Notes under the pieces: generated by a model
What the model saw: only the letters and a program-made list of their open reading frames with translations
Databases searched by the model: none
Told to the model about the DNA's origin: nothing
Shown here: positions 1 to 8,562 of the stretch, one piece after another
Layout of the letters: each line of letters opens with the position of its first letter
Position numbering within the stretch: the first letter of the stretch is position 1
Made by a program: the position numbers and the translations under genes
From: JAYPUA01 sp038133845
GTDB taxonomy: Bacteria; SAR324; NAC60-12
NCBI GenBank assembly: GCA_038133845.1
Contig: JAYPUA010000011.1
Coordinates: 21,125-85,124, forward strand
DNA: 64,000 bases
Direction of reading: 5' to 3'

Positions 1-46
1 TCCGGAGGTCCGCTTTCAGCAATGGTTCTGGCGACCGGCCTCCTGA
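1..46 (+). CDS. 3' end of an unidentified gene (partial)
   Basis: The frame beginning at base 2 is open to a TGA at 44-46 and encodes only about 14 residues, ending WFWRPAS. It is chosen over the other frames because it stops just before the likely ribosome binding site (GGAG at 51-54) of folB. Too little is present to name it. In many genomes the gene before folB is another folate or phospholipid gene, but nothing here supports that. Confidence 0.3.
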   Translation, partial: PEVRFQQWFWRPAS

Positions 47-58
47 CCCTGGAGTTTG

Positions 59-424
59 ATGAAGACCTACACCGTCCGCCTGAGCAACCTGGTGGTCTAC
101 GGCTACCACGGGGTGCATCCTGAGGAGAAGAGCCTTGGTCAGCGCTTTGAGATGGATATCGAGTTTGTGCTCTCAGACCCGCCTCAACCCTGGAAGGATG
201 AGATTGGCTCCACCCTCTCCTACGTCCGCCTCCACGAGCTGGCCGAGCAGCTGGCCTGCCGTCAGCGCTTCGACCTGATCGAGACGCTCGCCGACCGGCT
301 GGTGGAGGAGATTCGCCAGCATCGACTGGTCTCCGAGGTCCGGGTCCGGGTCCGCAAGCCGTCAGTGCCGCTGCCCGGGGTTCTGGACCACGTGGAGGCC
401 GAAGTTCACTGGAAACCTGACTGA
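59..424 (+). CDS. folB: Dihydroneopterin aldolase
   Basis: Converts 7,8-dihydroneopterin to 6-hydroxymethyl-7,8-dihydropterin and glycolaldehyde in folate synthesis; cytosolic. The 121-residue length is typical of FolB. The family pattern is visible: an N-terminal strand with LVVYGYHGVHPEE, a central LIETLADRLVEEI helix, and RVRKPSVPLPG near the C-terminus, which carries the conserved lysine. The start is the ATG at 59, 4 bases after GGAG at 51-54; a TTG immediately before it is in frame but less likely. The next gene follows after 10 bases, so the two are probably cotranscribed. Confidence 0.9.
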   Translation: MKTYTVRLSNLVVYGYHGVHPEEKSLGQRFEMDIEFVLSDPPQPWKDEIGSTLSYVRLHELAEQLACRQRFDLIETLADRLVEEIRQHRLVSEVRVRVRKPSVPLPGVLDHVEAEVHWKPD

Positions 425-434
425 CCCCTGAAGC

Positions 435-935
435 ATGTCCCCCGAAGAACTCTATCAGTTTCTCCATCAGCATCAGATCCCCTACGAACGCTTTGACCAC
501 CCGGCGGTCTTTACCGTGGAAGAGTCCAAGCGCCTCTCTCCGGAGATGGAGGGAGGGAAGACGAAGAACCTCTTCCTGCGCGACAAGAAGGGGCGGCACC
601 ACATCCTGCTCACGGTGCATGAAGACAAGCGCGTGGACCTCAAGCAAGTATCGGACGAGATCGGCTCTGGACGCCTGAGCTTTTGCTCGGCAGAGCGCCT
701 GATGCAGTACCTCGGCGTCGAGCCCGGCTCGGTATCGCTGCTGGGGCTGTTTCACGATCGCGAGCAGCAGGTGGAGGTCTACATCGACCAAGACCTCTGG
801 CAGGAGGAGGCTCTGCTCTGCCACCCGCTCGTCAACACCAGCACGCTTCGGGTGTTGCGCCCGGATCTGGAGCGGTTCTTCGCGGCAACCGGGCATGCCT
901 TTCAGTTGGTTCGTGTTCCGGAGCTGGATTCGTGA
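435..935 (+). CDS. YbaK/ProX-type prolyl-tRNA editing deacylase
   Basis: A single-domain protein of 166 residues of the YbaK/EbsC/ProX family, which hydrolyses mis-acylated tRNA in trans (for ProX, Ala-tRNA(Pro)). Visible family features are the FDHPAVFTVEES segment near residue 20, GKTKNLFLRDKKGRHHILLTV around residues 40-60, the LGVEPGSVSLLGL loop and the HPLVNTSTL segment near residue 130. It most resembles the ProX/PrdX branch. Its TGA stop overlaps the GTG start of the next gene (GTGA), so translation of the two is probably coupled. Substrate specificity is inferred from family resemblance only. Confidence 0.82.
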   Translation: MSPEELYQFLHQHQIPYERFDHPAVFTVEESKRLSPEMEGGKTKNLFLRDKKGRHHILLTVHEDKRVDLKQVSDEIGSGRLSFCSAERLMQYLGVEPGSVSLLGLFHDREQQVEVYIDQDLWQEEALLCHPLVNTSTLRVLRPDLERFFAATGHAFQLVRVPELDS

Positions 936-2659
936 TCCACTCCGGACGGCGTGTTCTGCGGATTGGGCTGCTGCTCTGCGTGCTGCTGCTGAGCAGCTCT
1001 CTGGCAAGCGCACAGGGGTTTCGTCCGGAGGCAATGGTTCTGCCCCTCCAGGCACTCGGGCTCAGCGACCCCAACGCTCAGCGCATCCTCCAGCAGCATG
1101 CGATGGTGGAGCTGTCGCGCTCCTTCGAGTTGAAGTCGGAGCGCGAGGTCCTCGCGGCACGAGACCGAGCCATCGACCGGATCTCCTCGGAGGAGTGTAC
1201 CGAGGAGGCCTGCATCCGGGTGATGGGGGAGCTGCTGGATGTGGATTACACCTTCCGGATTCTGATCACCGCGTCTGGAGACTTCTGGGACCTGACGGGG
1301 ATCCGCTCCGAGCCGCTCGGTCCCACAGTCCGCAAGAACCTGGCCTGCGAGCAGTGCACGCTGTCCAAGGCCCGGCGTCTGCTGACCGAACTGCTCCTCG
1401 GCCTGCGCCCCGGAGAGGCGGTAGCCGGCTCCGGAGAGGCTGTCCTGGTGCTGGATTCCGAACCCCGCGGGCAGGTCTTCATCAACGGTGTCGCTCAAGG
1501 ACAGACTCCGCTTGAGGTCAGCGTCTCCACGGAGTCGCCAGTGGACGTGCTCGTTGTGGCGGAAGGCTACACCGACTTTGCCAGGGTGTATGAGGGGCTG
1601 CGTTCCGGAGAGCGTCTTCAGGAAGACATCCGCTTGGTCCGCAAGCGGACCCTGCTGCGCGTAGAGTCCGAACCTCCGGGAGCCGAGATCTGGCTGAATG
1701 GTGCCCCGCAGCGCAACCCGGACGGCTCTGTGCAGACCACCCCTGGCGAGCTGCGTCCGGAATATGGCGAGCTGGAGCTGGAGCTGCGACTTGCGCGCTA
1801 CGAGACCTTCCGGACCACGCTCGAGGCTGATCAGCGCGATCTCGGGGTCCGGCGATTTCCTCTGCAGCCCAAGCCTGGACGCCTGGTGATTCGGGTCCCC
1901 GGGAAATACCGCGATGCAGAGATTCGGATCGATGGCAGTCGTGTAGGCGAGATGGAGGGAGAGATCGCCAAGGCTTTCCGGGTTCCGGCCTTGAAACGTC
2001 TGGAGCTACAGGCTGTCGCCGGAGAGAACGCCTCCGAGGTGCAGACCGTGACCGTCCCTCCGGACGGTTCAGCCACTGTCAGCTTCGAAGATTTTGAGGA
2101 GGCCCAGCCCGAGGAGCCAACGCGAAGCTCCTCCAGTTCCCGTTGGAAGTTCTGGACCGGGGGAGCCTCGGCCGGGTTTGCCTACAGCCCCATCTTCATC
2201 ACGCTGAATGAGAACGAGCTGCAGGAGATCAACCTGAGTTATGGGGTGAGTGGTGCCGATCTGCAGGTGGGACACATCGCGCTGCAGCTGATGAGCGCAG
2301 AGGGGCAAATGACAGACCGCTACGACCGGGAGCTGCAGTCGTTCTACTACTCCGATGGCACGAGCATCCGTGAGGTCACGGAGACCAACGCTCGGGTGGT
2401 GCGGTTGCTGTACACGGCGTGGGAGCCCGGATGGATGGGGTCGTTCGGCGTGGAGCAGACCACCTTGAACTTCCTGACCGCCACGGAGACCAAGACGGCA
2501 CGCTTCACCAACCCGGTGATGGATCTGGGCTACCGCTGGAACTGGACCCGCTGGTTCCTTAGCCTGCGCTATCGGCTCTCCTTTACCTTCGGCACCGTCT
2601 TGGGCGACGCAATCTCCAACGGGTTCGTCTTCGCGACGGGGTTCCGCTTTGGCCCCTGA
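932..2659 (+). CDS. Exported PEGA-domain protein with a barrel-like C-terminus
   Basis: The product has 575 residues. The N-terminus has a signal peptide (hydrophobic run LRIGLLLCVLLLSSSLASA). Residues about 25-150 form a domain with two Cys pairs (CTEEAC and CEQC). Next come PEGA-type repeats, recognised by VLDSEPRGQVFINGVAQGQTP and VESEPPGAEIWLNG, and a serine-rich linker. A C-terminal region of alternating aromatic strands ends in GFRFGP and looks like an outer-membrane beta-barrel. PEGA modules are found in surface proteins. The start is the GTG at 932, overlapping the upstream stop, with CGGAG just upstream; longer in-frame starts lie inside the deacylase gene. Function unknown; envelope location inferred. 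Confidence 0.75.
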   Translation: MIHSGRRVLRIGLLLCVLLLSSSLASAQGFRPEAMVLPLQALGLSDPNAQRILQQHAMVELSRSFELKSEREVLAARDRAIDRISSEECTEEACIRVMGELLDVDYTFRILITASGDFWDLTGIRSEPLGPTVRKNLACEQCTLSKARRLLTELLLGLRPGEAVAGSGEAVLVLDSEPRGQVFINGVAQGQTPLEVSVSTESPVDVLVVAEGYTDFARVYEGLRSGERLQEDIRLVRKRTLLRVESEPPGAEIWLNGAPQRNPDGSVQTTPGELRPEYGELELELRLARYETFRTTLEADQRDLGVRRFPLQPKPGRLVIRVPGKYRDAEIRIDGSRVGEMEGEIAKAFRVPALKRLELQAVAGENASEVQTVTVPPDGSATVSFEDFEEAQPEEPTRSSSSSRWKFWTGGASAGFAYSPIFITLNENELQEINLSYGVSGADLQVGHIALQLMSAEGQMTDRYDRELQSFYYSDGTSIREVTETNARVVRLLYTAWEPGWMGSFGVEQTTLNFLTATETKTARFTNPVMDLGYRWNWTRWFLSLRYRLSFTFGTVLGDAISNGFVFATGFRFGP

Positions 2660-2676
2660 GGCTGCAAGAGCCTGGA

Positions 2677-2705
2677 CTTGCAAGGCCCCGGCGGGGCCTC
2701 GCAAG
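2677..2705. terminator. Bidirectional terminator hairpin between convergent genes
   Basis: A stem of 5 plus 7 base pairs with one A/C mismatch and a 3-base loop: CTTGC, then AGGCCCC, loop GGC, GGGGCCT, then GCAAG. It lies between the stop of the PEGA gene and the stop of pckA, which converge. There is no strong T-tract on either side, so termination is inferred from position and stem strength. Confidence 0.6.
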
Positions 2706-2719
2706 CAGACCTCCCTTGT

Positions 2720-4313
2720 TCAGGCCGTCTGGGGTCCAGCCTGAACGATCTCCTGACTCGAACCTGCCTCAAACTTGCGGAAGTTCTCCCGGAACATCTC
2801 GACCAGCTTGTTGGCCGCCTCGTCATAAGCCTCGGGACTTCGCCAGGTCTGACGGGGCTGGAGCACCTGGTTGGGGACGTCTGGACACTCGGTAGGGACG
2901 GCAAAGCCGAACCGCGGATCCGGCACCGTGGGCGCGTGCCCCAGCGCGCCACCCAGCACGGCATCAATGATGGACCGGGTGTGCCTGAGCGACATGCGCT
3001 CTCCCACGCCGTGTCCCCCTCCGCTCCAGCCGGTGTTCACCAGCCAGACCTGAGCGCCGTGCTGCTGAATGCGCTCTGCGAGCAGCTCGGCGTACTTGCT
3101 CGGATGCCAGACCATGAAGGCCGCACCGAAGCAGGCGGAGAACGTCGCCTCCGGTTCGGTCACGCCCATCTCGGTTCCGGCAACCTTGGCGGTGTAGCCG
3201 CTGATGAAGTGGTACATCGCCTGCTCTGGAGTGAGCTTGCTGACCGGAGGCAAGACCCCGAAGGCGTCGCAGGTCAGGAAGATGATGTTGCGCGGGTGCC
3301 CTCCGGTGCAGGGGAGCTTCGCGTTCTCGATGAACTCGATCGGGTACGACGCTCGGGTGTTCTCGGTCACGGACTTGTCCTCGTAATCCACCTCACGCGT
3401 CCGCTCGTTGTAGACCACGTTCTCCAGCACCGTCCCAAAGCGGATCGCCCGGTAGATGTCCGGCTCCTTCTCTTCGCTGAGTCCAATGCACTTGGCGTAG
3501 CATCCGCCCTCGATGTTGAAGACCCCGTCGTCTGTCCAGCAGTGTTCGTCGTCACCGATGAGTTCACGCTTGGGATCGGCGGAGAGCGTCGTCTTCCCGG
3601 TTCCGGAGAGGCCGAAAAACAGGGCCACGTCGCCTTCCTTTCCAGCATTCGCAGAGCTGTGCATGGAGAGGATTCCGTGCCGGGGCATGATGTAGTTCAT
3701 GATGGTGAACACGCCCTTCTTCATCTCTCCGGCGTACTCGGTTCCCAGAATGACAAACTCACGCTTCTCAAAGCTCAGGTCCACGCTGGTCTTCGAGGTC
3801 ATGTGGGTTGTGCGGCTGTTGGCTGGAAACGCGCCGGCGTTAAAGATCACGTAATCCGGCTCGTCAAAGTGCTCGAGCTCCTTCTCGGTGGGGCGGATGA
3901 GCATGTTGTTCATGAACAGCGCGTGGTAGGGCCGCGTGGTGATGACCCGGATCTTGAGGCGGTACTTCGGGTCCCACCCTGCGAAGCCATCCATCACGTA
4001 GAGGCGATCTCGGGAGTTGAGGTAATCCACCGCGCGCTCGCGGTTGATCTCAAAGGTCTCCGAGCCCAGGGGGATGTTGATGTTGCCCCACCAGATGTCC
4101 TGCTCGACCTCCGGGGTGCGGACGATGCGCTTGTCCTTGGGACTGCGGCCCGTCTTCACGTGAGACGAGACGATCAGGGCACCTTGGCTGGAAATTGCCG
4201 CGTCGGGTTCGTACTTGAGGGCCTCCTCGTACAAACGGGCTGCGGTGGCATTCCGGACCAAGGTCCTTACCTGGATGCCGTACTGCTCCAGGGTGAATGG
4301 ATTTTTACTCATT
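2720..4313 (-). CDS. pckA: Phosphoenolpyruvate carboxykinase (ATP)
   Basis: Converts oxaloacetate and ATP to phosphoenolpyruvate, CO2 and ADP; first step of gluconeogenesis from C4 acids. The 531-residue length is typical of the ATP-dependent enzyme. Visible motifs are GLSGTGKTTLS (about residues 234-244, the kinase-1a P-loop) and GDDEHCW (about 253-259, metal and phosphate binding). The start is the ATG at 4313, preceded on this strand by AGGAGAGAG; an upstream in-frame extension lacks a comparable site. The gene lies downstream of the zinc operon on the same strand, but a 120-base gap with a perfect palindrome suggests its own promoter and control. Confidence 0.96.
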
Positions 4314-4383
4314 TTCTCTCTCCTAGGGGGGTGGTCTTGAGGACCGGCGGGCGTCACCCGGGGGCAACGTGAACTCATACTTC

Positions 4384-4399
4384 TAGCGAAATTTCGCTA
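4384..4399. promoter_or_regulatory. Perfect 16-bp palindrome upstream of pckA, probable operator
   Basis: TAGCGAAATTTCGCTA is a perfect palindrome, 70 bases upstream of the pckA start and 35 bases past the cobW stop. As a hairpin it would have only a 6-bp stem with an AATT loop and no following T-tract on the transcribed strand, so an operator for a dimeric regulator fits better than a terminator. The regulator is not identified. Confidence 0.5.
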
Positions 4400-4433
4400 A
4401 AATTCAAGATTTAGTGGGAAATGGCGGGGAAAT

Positions 4434-5384
4434 TCAGCGCAGACAGTTCTGGAAACCTTCCACCAGCATCTTGCGGTCCAGCTTTCGTCCGATGAAGACC
4501 AGCCGGTTCATGCGGATCTCGTCTGGCTCCCATGGGCGGTCTCGCTTGCCCTCAAGCAGGCTGTAGACGCCCTGGAAGATGAAGCGGTCGGGCTCTCCGG
4601 AGAAGGCGATCACGCCTTTCATGCGGTAGAGCGTCCCGGAGTGCAGCAGCAACACGCTGTTCAGCCAGGAGTTGAAACGGTCCACATCCAGCTCGCCGGT
4701 GACCTCCAGCCCCACGGAGGTCACCTCATCGGCGTCGTGGTGGTGGTGATGAGCATGGGGAAGCTCCGCTTCCAGTTCAAAGGCCCGGGCCTCCAGTAGC
4801 AGGTCCAACGGGGCCTCTGCCTGGACGCTACGAAAGATGGGGGCGTGGGGGTTGAGTTGTCGGAGCAAGACCTCAAGTTCGGAGAGCTTCGGCTCGTCTA
4901 CCAGGTCGCTCTTGTTGAGCACCAACCGGTCGGCAAAGACGATCTGATCCCGAGCCACCCCTTCGGCCTCCAGGTGCTGCAGGACGTGCCGGGCATCGAC
5001 CAGCGTTACCACGGCGTCCATGCGGACCTTCTCGCGCATGTTCAGGTCTCCCAAGAAGGTCTGCACGATCGGTCCCGGACTCGCCAGGCCGGTGCTCTCG
5101 ACGATGATCGCGTCGAACTGGTCCCGGCGCAAAATCAGCTGATCCACCGTCATCGCCAGGTCGTCACGCAGGGTGCAGCAGACGCAGCCGTTGCTCAGCT
5201 CAAGCAGGTTGTCCTCCACCCCGACCACCAGGTCGCCATCGACCCCAATCTCGCCAAACTCATTCTCAATGACGGCAATGCGCTGCCCGTGACGTTCCTT
5301 GAGGATGCGGTTGAGCAGGGTCGTCTTTCCGGAGCCCAGGAAGCCGGCCAGAACGGTGACAGGGATGCGGGAGTCGTGAGTCAT
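4434..5384 (-). CDS. CobW/COG0523 GTPase, probable zinc metallochaperone
   Basis: A G3E-family GTPase of 316 residues. It shows Walker A GFLGSGKT (about 14-21), the metal-binding CxCC motif (NGCVCC, about 65-70), guanine-specificity NKSD (about 157-160), a linker with a His-rich run HAHHHHHD (about 210-217) and a C-terminal CobW_C domain. Such proteins use GTP to move Zn(II) or another metal to client enzymes. It starts 4 bases after the znuB stop, in a zur-znuC-znuB operon, which argues for the zinc-homeostasis (ZNG1/ZigA-like) branch rather than cobalamin synthesis. The client protein is unknown. Confidence 0.88.
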   Translation of the reverse strand: MTHDSRIPVTVLAGFLGSGKTTLLNRILKERHGQRIAVIENEFGEIGVDGDLVVGVEDNLLELSNGCVCCTLRDDLAMTVDQLILRRDQFDAIIVESTGLASPGPIVQTFLGDLNMREKVRMDAVVTLVDARHVLQHLEAEGVARDQIVFADRLVLNKSDLVDEPKLSELEVLLRQLNPHAPIFRSVQAEAPLDLLLEARAFELEAELPHAHHHHHDADEVTSVGLEVTGELDVDRFNSWLNSVLLLHSGTLYRMKGVIAFSGEPDRFIFQGVYSLLEGKRDRPWEPDEIRMNRLVFIGRKLDRKMLVEGFQNCLR

Positions 5385-5388
5385 TACT

Positions 5389-6180
5389 TCAGGAGGAAGC
5401 CGGTTTGAGGAGGCTGAGGAAGAACAGCAGCACCGCAGCGGCCACAATGGTCGGTCCGGAGGGCGTGTCCAGCTCTACTGAGGCGCCGAGTCCAAGCGTC
5501 ACGGCCAAGACCCCCAGGCCGGCAGCCTGCAGGGCCATCTGCTCCGGAGTGCGGCTGAAGTGCCGAGCGGCAGCGGCCGGGATGATCAGCAGGGAGGTGA
5601 TCAGCAAAATGCCAACGATCTTCATTGCCAGCGCGATGATGGCTGCGATGAGCAGCATCAGCACCAACTGGTAGCGCGCCGCCGAGAGGCCCTCCGCCTG
5701 AGCCAGCTCTTCGCTGACGGTCACTGCCAAAAGCGGCTGCCAGAGCCTCCAGAGCAGCAGCAACGCCAGCCCTCCGCCGCCGTAGATCCAGATCAGGTCT
5801 TGCTGTGACACGGAGAGGATGTCGCCAAACAGGTAGCCCATCAGGTCGACCCGAAGTCCGCTCATCAGGCTCAGGGTGAGGATTCCGAGAGACAGCGAGG
5901 CGTGGGAGAGCGTTCCCAGCAGCGCGTCTCCGGAGAGACGCTTTTGCCGCAGCAGTCCGGAGAGCAGCAGTGCTACGAGCAGTCCGGTGGCAAAGACCCC
6001 GATCATCAGGTCCAACCCGAGCAGGAATCCCAGCGCCACCCCAAACAGCGCCGAGTGTGCCATGGTGTCTCCGAAGTAGGCCATCCGGCGCCAGATCACG
6101 AAGCAGCCCAGCGGCCCGGCGACCAGAGCGACCCCTACGCCTGCAACCAGCGCCCGCATCAGGAAATCGTCAAGGATCAT
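5389..6180 (-). CDS. znuB: Zinc ABC transporter permease
   Basis: Integral membrane subunit of a high-affinity zinc importer of the ABC-3 family. The 263 residues contain about eight hydrophobic segments. The conserved ABC-3 segment GDTMAHSALFGVALG lies near residue 40, and KIVGILLITSLLIIPAAAARH near residue 200. The start ATG overlaps the znuC stop (ATGA), indicating coupled translation. Expected to pair with ZnuC and the binding protein ZnuA encoded divergently. A manganese or iron ABC-3 system is the alternative, but Zur, the cobW gene and the Zur-type operator favour zinc. Confidence 0.92.
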   Translation of the reverse strand: MILDDFLMRALVAGVGVALVAGPLGCFVIWRRMAYFGDTMAHSALFGVALGFLLGLDLMIGVFATGLLVALLLSGLLRQKRLSGDALLGTLSHASLSLGILTLSLMSGLRVDLMGYLFGDILSVSQQDLIWIYGGGGLALLLLWRLWQPLLAVTVSEELAQAEGLSAARYQLVLMLLIAAIIALAMKIVGILLITSLLIIPAAAARHFSRTPEQMALQAAGLGVLAVTLGLGASVELDTPSGPTIVAAAVLLFFLSLLKPASS

Positions 6181-6971
6181 GCGGGTTCCCGAGATGGAGC
6201 AGGAGGCTCCGGGGAAGAGAGATCTTCTGGAGGAGCCCGGTGTCCGGCGTGGTCGTGGACGTGGTCGTGGTGGTGCTCATACACGGCCAGCGCCTTCCCG
6301 GATTCTGCTCCAAACAGCCGCAGGTATTCCGGGTGCCGGGTGACCTCCCGGGGCTGCCCCTCACAGCAGACATGCCTGTTCAGGCAGACGACCCGGTCGG
6401 TGGAGGCCATCACCACGTGCAGGTCATGCGACACCATCAGCACTCCGCATCCCCGACGTTCCCGGAGTTCGGCAATCAGACCATAGAGCTCGGCCTCGCC
6501 CATGTAATCCACTCCCTGTACCGGCTCGTCGAGCACCAGCAGTTCCGGATTCTGCAGCAGGGCGCGGGAGAGCATCATGCGCTGGAACTCTCCTCCGGAG
6601 AGCGTCTGCACGGGCTCGTCCAGCAGGTCGGCGATGCCGGTTTCTTCCAGAGCCTGCCTCACTTCCGGACGAGAGTGGCGGCTGGTGAGCGTCATCATGC
6701 GAAACACCGAGAGCGGCATCACCGGGTCGACCACCAGCTTCTGTGGAAGGTATCCCAGCCGGAGCCTGGGTCGTCGATAAAGCCGGCCCCCGGTCGCCGG
6801 GAGCAGCCCCAGCAGCAAGCGCAACAGCGTTGTCTTTCCGGCACCGTTGGGGCCGATCACGGTGACGATCTCCTGCCGGGAGACCTCCAGCGAGACGTGA
6901 TCCACGAGCAGGTGGCGGCCGAGGCGATACTCAAGCCCTTCGGCTTGAAGCAGCAGGTTCGGTGTAGACAT
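6177..6971 (-). CDS. znuC: Zinc ABC transporter ATP-binding protein
   Basis: ATPase of the zinc importer. Walker A GPNGAGKTTLL (near residue 37), signature LSGGEFQRMMLSRAL, Walker B LLVLDEPVQGVDY and the switch histidine in MVSHDLH are all present. The C-terminus has a His-rich tail (HHHDHVHDHAGH), common in ZnuC and likely metal-sensing or buffering. The start chosen is ATG at 6971, two bases after the zur stop; a TTG at 6983 inside zur would add four residues. Confidence 0.92.
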   Translation of the reverse strand: MSTPNLLLQAEGLEYRLGRHLLVDHVSLEVSRQEIVTVIGPNGAGKTTLLRLLLGLLPATGGRLYRRPRLRLGYLPQKLVVDPVMPLSVFRMMTLTSRHSRPEVRQALEETGIADLLDEPVQTLSGGEFQRMMLSRALLQNPELLVLDEPVQGVDYMGEAELYGLIAELRERRGCGVLMVSHDLHVVMASTDRVVCLNRHVCCEGQPREVTRHPEYLRLFGAESGKALAVYEHHHDHVHDHAGHRAPPEDLSSPEPPAPSREPA

Positions 6972-6973
6972 GG

Positions 6974-7456
6974 TCACACGCAACTCGAGCAGATCCCGGA
7001 GACCTCGACCGTCTGGTGGTCAACCTGGAAGCCGGCCTTGCTCGCATCCTGGGCGATTACCTCCTGAACCCGCTCGCTCTTCAACTCTGCAACCTTGCGG
7101 CACTCGCGGCAGATCAGAAACTGTGTCGCATGCTCCAACCCCGCATGGAAGCAGGCGATGAAGGCGTTCAGGCTGACCAAGCGGTGCACCAGCCCCTGCT
7201 CGATCAGAAAGTCCAGCGCCCGGTACACCGTGATTGGAGCCTTGCGCCGAGAGGGCAGCTCCAGGCGCTCCAGGATGTCGTACGCTCCCAGAGGCACGTG
7301 ACTGCCGGCGACGATTTTCAGGACGTTGCGGCGCTGCTCCGTCAGCCGTGCGCCTTGATGCGCACAGGCTTGCTCGGCGTGATCAAGGAGTTGCGTGACG
7401 CAGGCCTGGTGGTCGTGAACTTCATCAGGGAATGCGGTTGGGTCGTGGGAAGGCAT
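6974..7456 (-). CDS. zur: Fur-family zinc uptake regulator
   Basis: Represses zinc-uptake genes when loaded with zinc. The 160 residues include the winged-helix Fur DNA-binding domain (RLTEQRRNVLKIV, then ITVYRALDFLIEQGLVHRL), the CRECR motif near residue 115 and a terminal CSSC, the usual structural-zinc cysteines. The regulatory site retains H and E residues typical of Zur. It is the first gene of the zur-znuC-znuB-cobW operon, divergent from znuA, and a perfect Zur-type palindrome lies in the gap, implying autoregulation. Assignment as Zur rather than Fur rests on the neighbours and the operator. Confidence 0.9.
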   Translation of the reverse strand: MPSHDPTAFPDEVHDHQACVTQLLDHAEQACAHQGARLTEQRRNVLKIVAGSHVPLGAYDILERLELPSRRKAPITVYRALDFLIEQGLVHRLVSLNAFIACFHAGLEHATQFLICRECRKVAELKSERVQEVIAQDASKAGFQVDHQTVEVSGICSSCV

Positions 7457-7488
7457 GATGGATTCAGGTCGTGTTCTGTCAATCTTGT

Positions 7489-7501
7489 GTTATAGTATAA
7501 C
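7489..7501. promoter_or_regulatory. Zur operator between zur and znuA
   Basis: GTTATAGTATAAC is a perfect inverted repeat around a central G. It matches the core of the known proteobacterial Zur box (TGTTATANTATAACA). It sits 32 bases upstream of zur and 45 bases upstream of the preferred znuA start, so one site could control both directions. Confidence 0.85.
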
Positions 7502-7546
7502 GTGAACAGACAATTTCCCAATGGAATCTTGAAGGAAGGAGAGAAC

Positions 7547-8476
7547 TTGCGACGGTGGTGGATGAGCATGGTGTGCGTGATGTCGCTCGTGTGGGGCGCC
7601 ATCGCGGAGGAAACTCCCCGGGTGGTCGTTTCGATCAAGCCGCTGCACTCCCTGGTTTCCGGAGTCATGCAGGGCGTCGGGAAGCCTCACCTGCTGATGA
7701 GCGGCCAGGCCTCTCCGCACACCTACGCTTTTCGTCCCAGCGACGTCCGGGCCTTGCAGCAGGCCACGCTGGTGTTCTGGACCGGAGAGGCCGCAGAACC
7801 GACCCTGCCCCGCTTTCTTCAGTCTTTGCCAGACTCGGTTCGAGTAGTCGAAGGGATGCAGGTCCCGGGGCTTCTCCTGCACCCGACTCGACACCAGATT
7901 GACGCCCCCGGAGCATCTTCCACCACAGCGCATGCCCATGAGGATGAGCCCTTCCTCGATCCGCACCTGTGGCTGGATCCACACAACGCCCGGCTGCTGG
8001 TGCAGGAAATCACGGAGCAGTTGAGTCGGCTCGACCCGGAGCGGGCCACGCGCTATGCAAACAACCGCATCGCGCTGGATCAACGCCTCACGATCCTGGA
8101 CGAACAACTCCGCGAGCAACTGCTCTCCGTGAAAGAGAAGCCGTACCTGGTGTTTCATGATGCCTATCAGTACTTTGAGCAGCGCTACGGCCTGAGTCCC
8201 GTGGGCTGGATCACCGCTGGACCAGACCGCCCTCCTGGAGCCGGACACCTGCGCATGATCCGAGAAACTCTACGACGGTCCGGGGCACGCTGCGTCTTCT
8301 CGGAGCCTCAGTTTCCTCCACGGATTCTGAGTGTGGTGACCGAAGACCTCCCGGTGCGAGTTGGAACGCTCGACCCGGTTGGCGCCGAATTGGAGGAGGG
8401 TCCGGATCTGTATTTTGAGCTGTTGCAGGGCCTTGGAGGCGCTCTGCATGCGTGCTTGAGTGCAGCGGCGCTCTGA
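7547..8476 (+). CDS. znuA: Zinc ABC transporter substrate-binding protein
   Basis: Periplasmic zinc-binding protein that delivers Zn(II) to ZnuBC. It has a signal peptide (RRWWMSMVCVMSLVWGAIA). Family metal-site segments are visible: ASPHTYAFRPSD, FLDPHLWLDP and VFHDAYQYFEQRYGL. The usual long His-rich loop is reduced to a short HAHEDE before DPHLW. The preferred start is TTG at 7547, 3 bases after a strong GAAGGAGAG and placing the arginines directly before the hydrophobic core. A GTG at 7502 is also in frame but abuts the Zur operator. It is transcribed divergently from zur. Confidence 0.9.
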   Translation: MRRWWMSMVCVMSLVWGAIAEETPRVVVSIKPLHSLVSGVMQGVGKPHLLMSGQASPHTYAFRPSDVRALQQATLVFWTGEAAEPTLPRFLQSLPDSVRVVEGMQVPGLLLHPTRHQIDAPGASSTTAHAHEDEPFLDPHLWLDPHNARLLVQEITEQLSRLDPERATRYANNRIALDQRLTILDEQLREQLLSVKEKPYLVFHDAYQYFEQRYGLSPVGWITAGPDRPPGAGHLRMIRETLRRSGARCVFSEPQFPPRILSVVTEDLPVRVGTLDPVGAELEEGPDLYFELLQGLGGALHACLSAAAL

Positions 8477-8498
8477 GATTGAGATGCAGAAAAGCAGT

Positions 8499-8527
8499 TT
8501 GCGGGTCTTCGGAAATTTCGATAAATT
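8499..8527 (+). promoter_or_regulatory. Possible sigma-70 promoter for the 8563 gene
   Basis: TTGCGG, a 17-base spacer, then TAAATT. The predicted transcription start falls about 30 bases before the ATG at 8563. The -10 is only a partial match. Confidence 0.4.
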
Positions 8528-8562
8528 GTCTTTTTCTCTATCACTTTTTCTCGGAAGACCTC

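Noticed and set aside
2678..4372. 564-codon open frame antisense to pckA
   Set aside because: pckA has exact motifs and a good ribosome site; this frame has neither.
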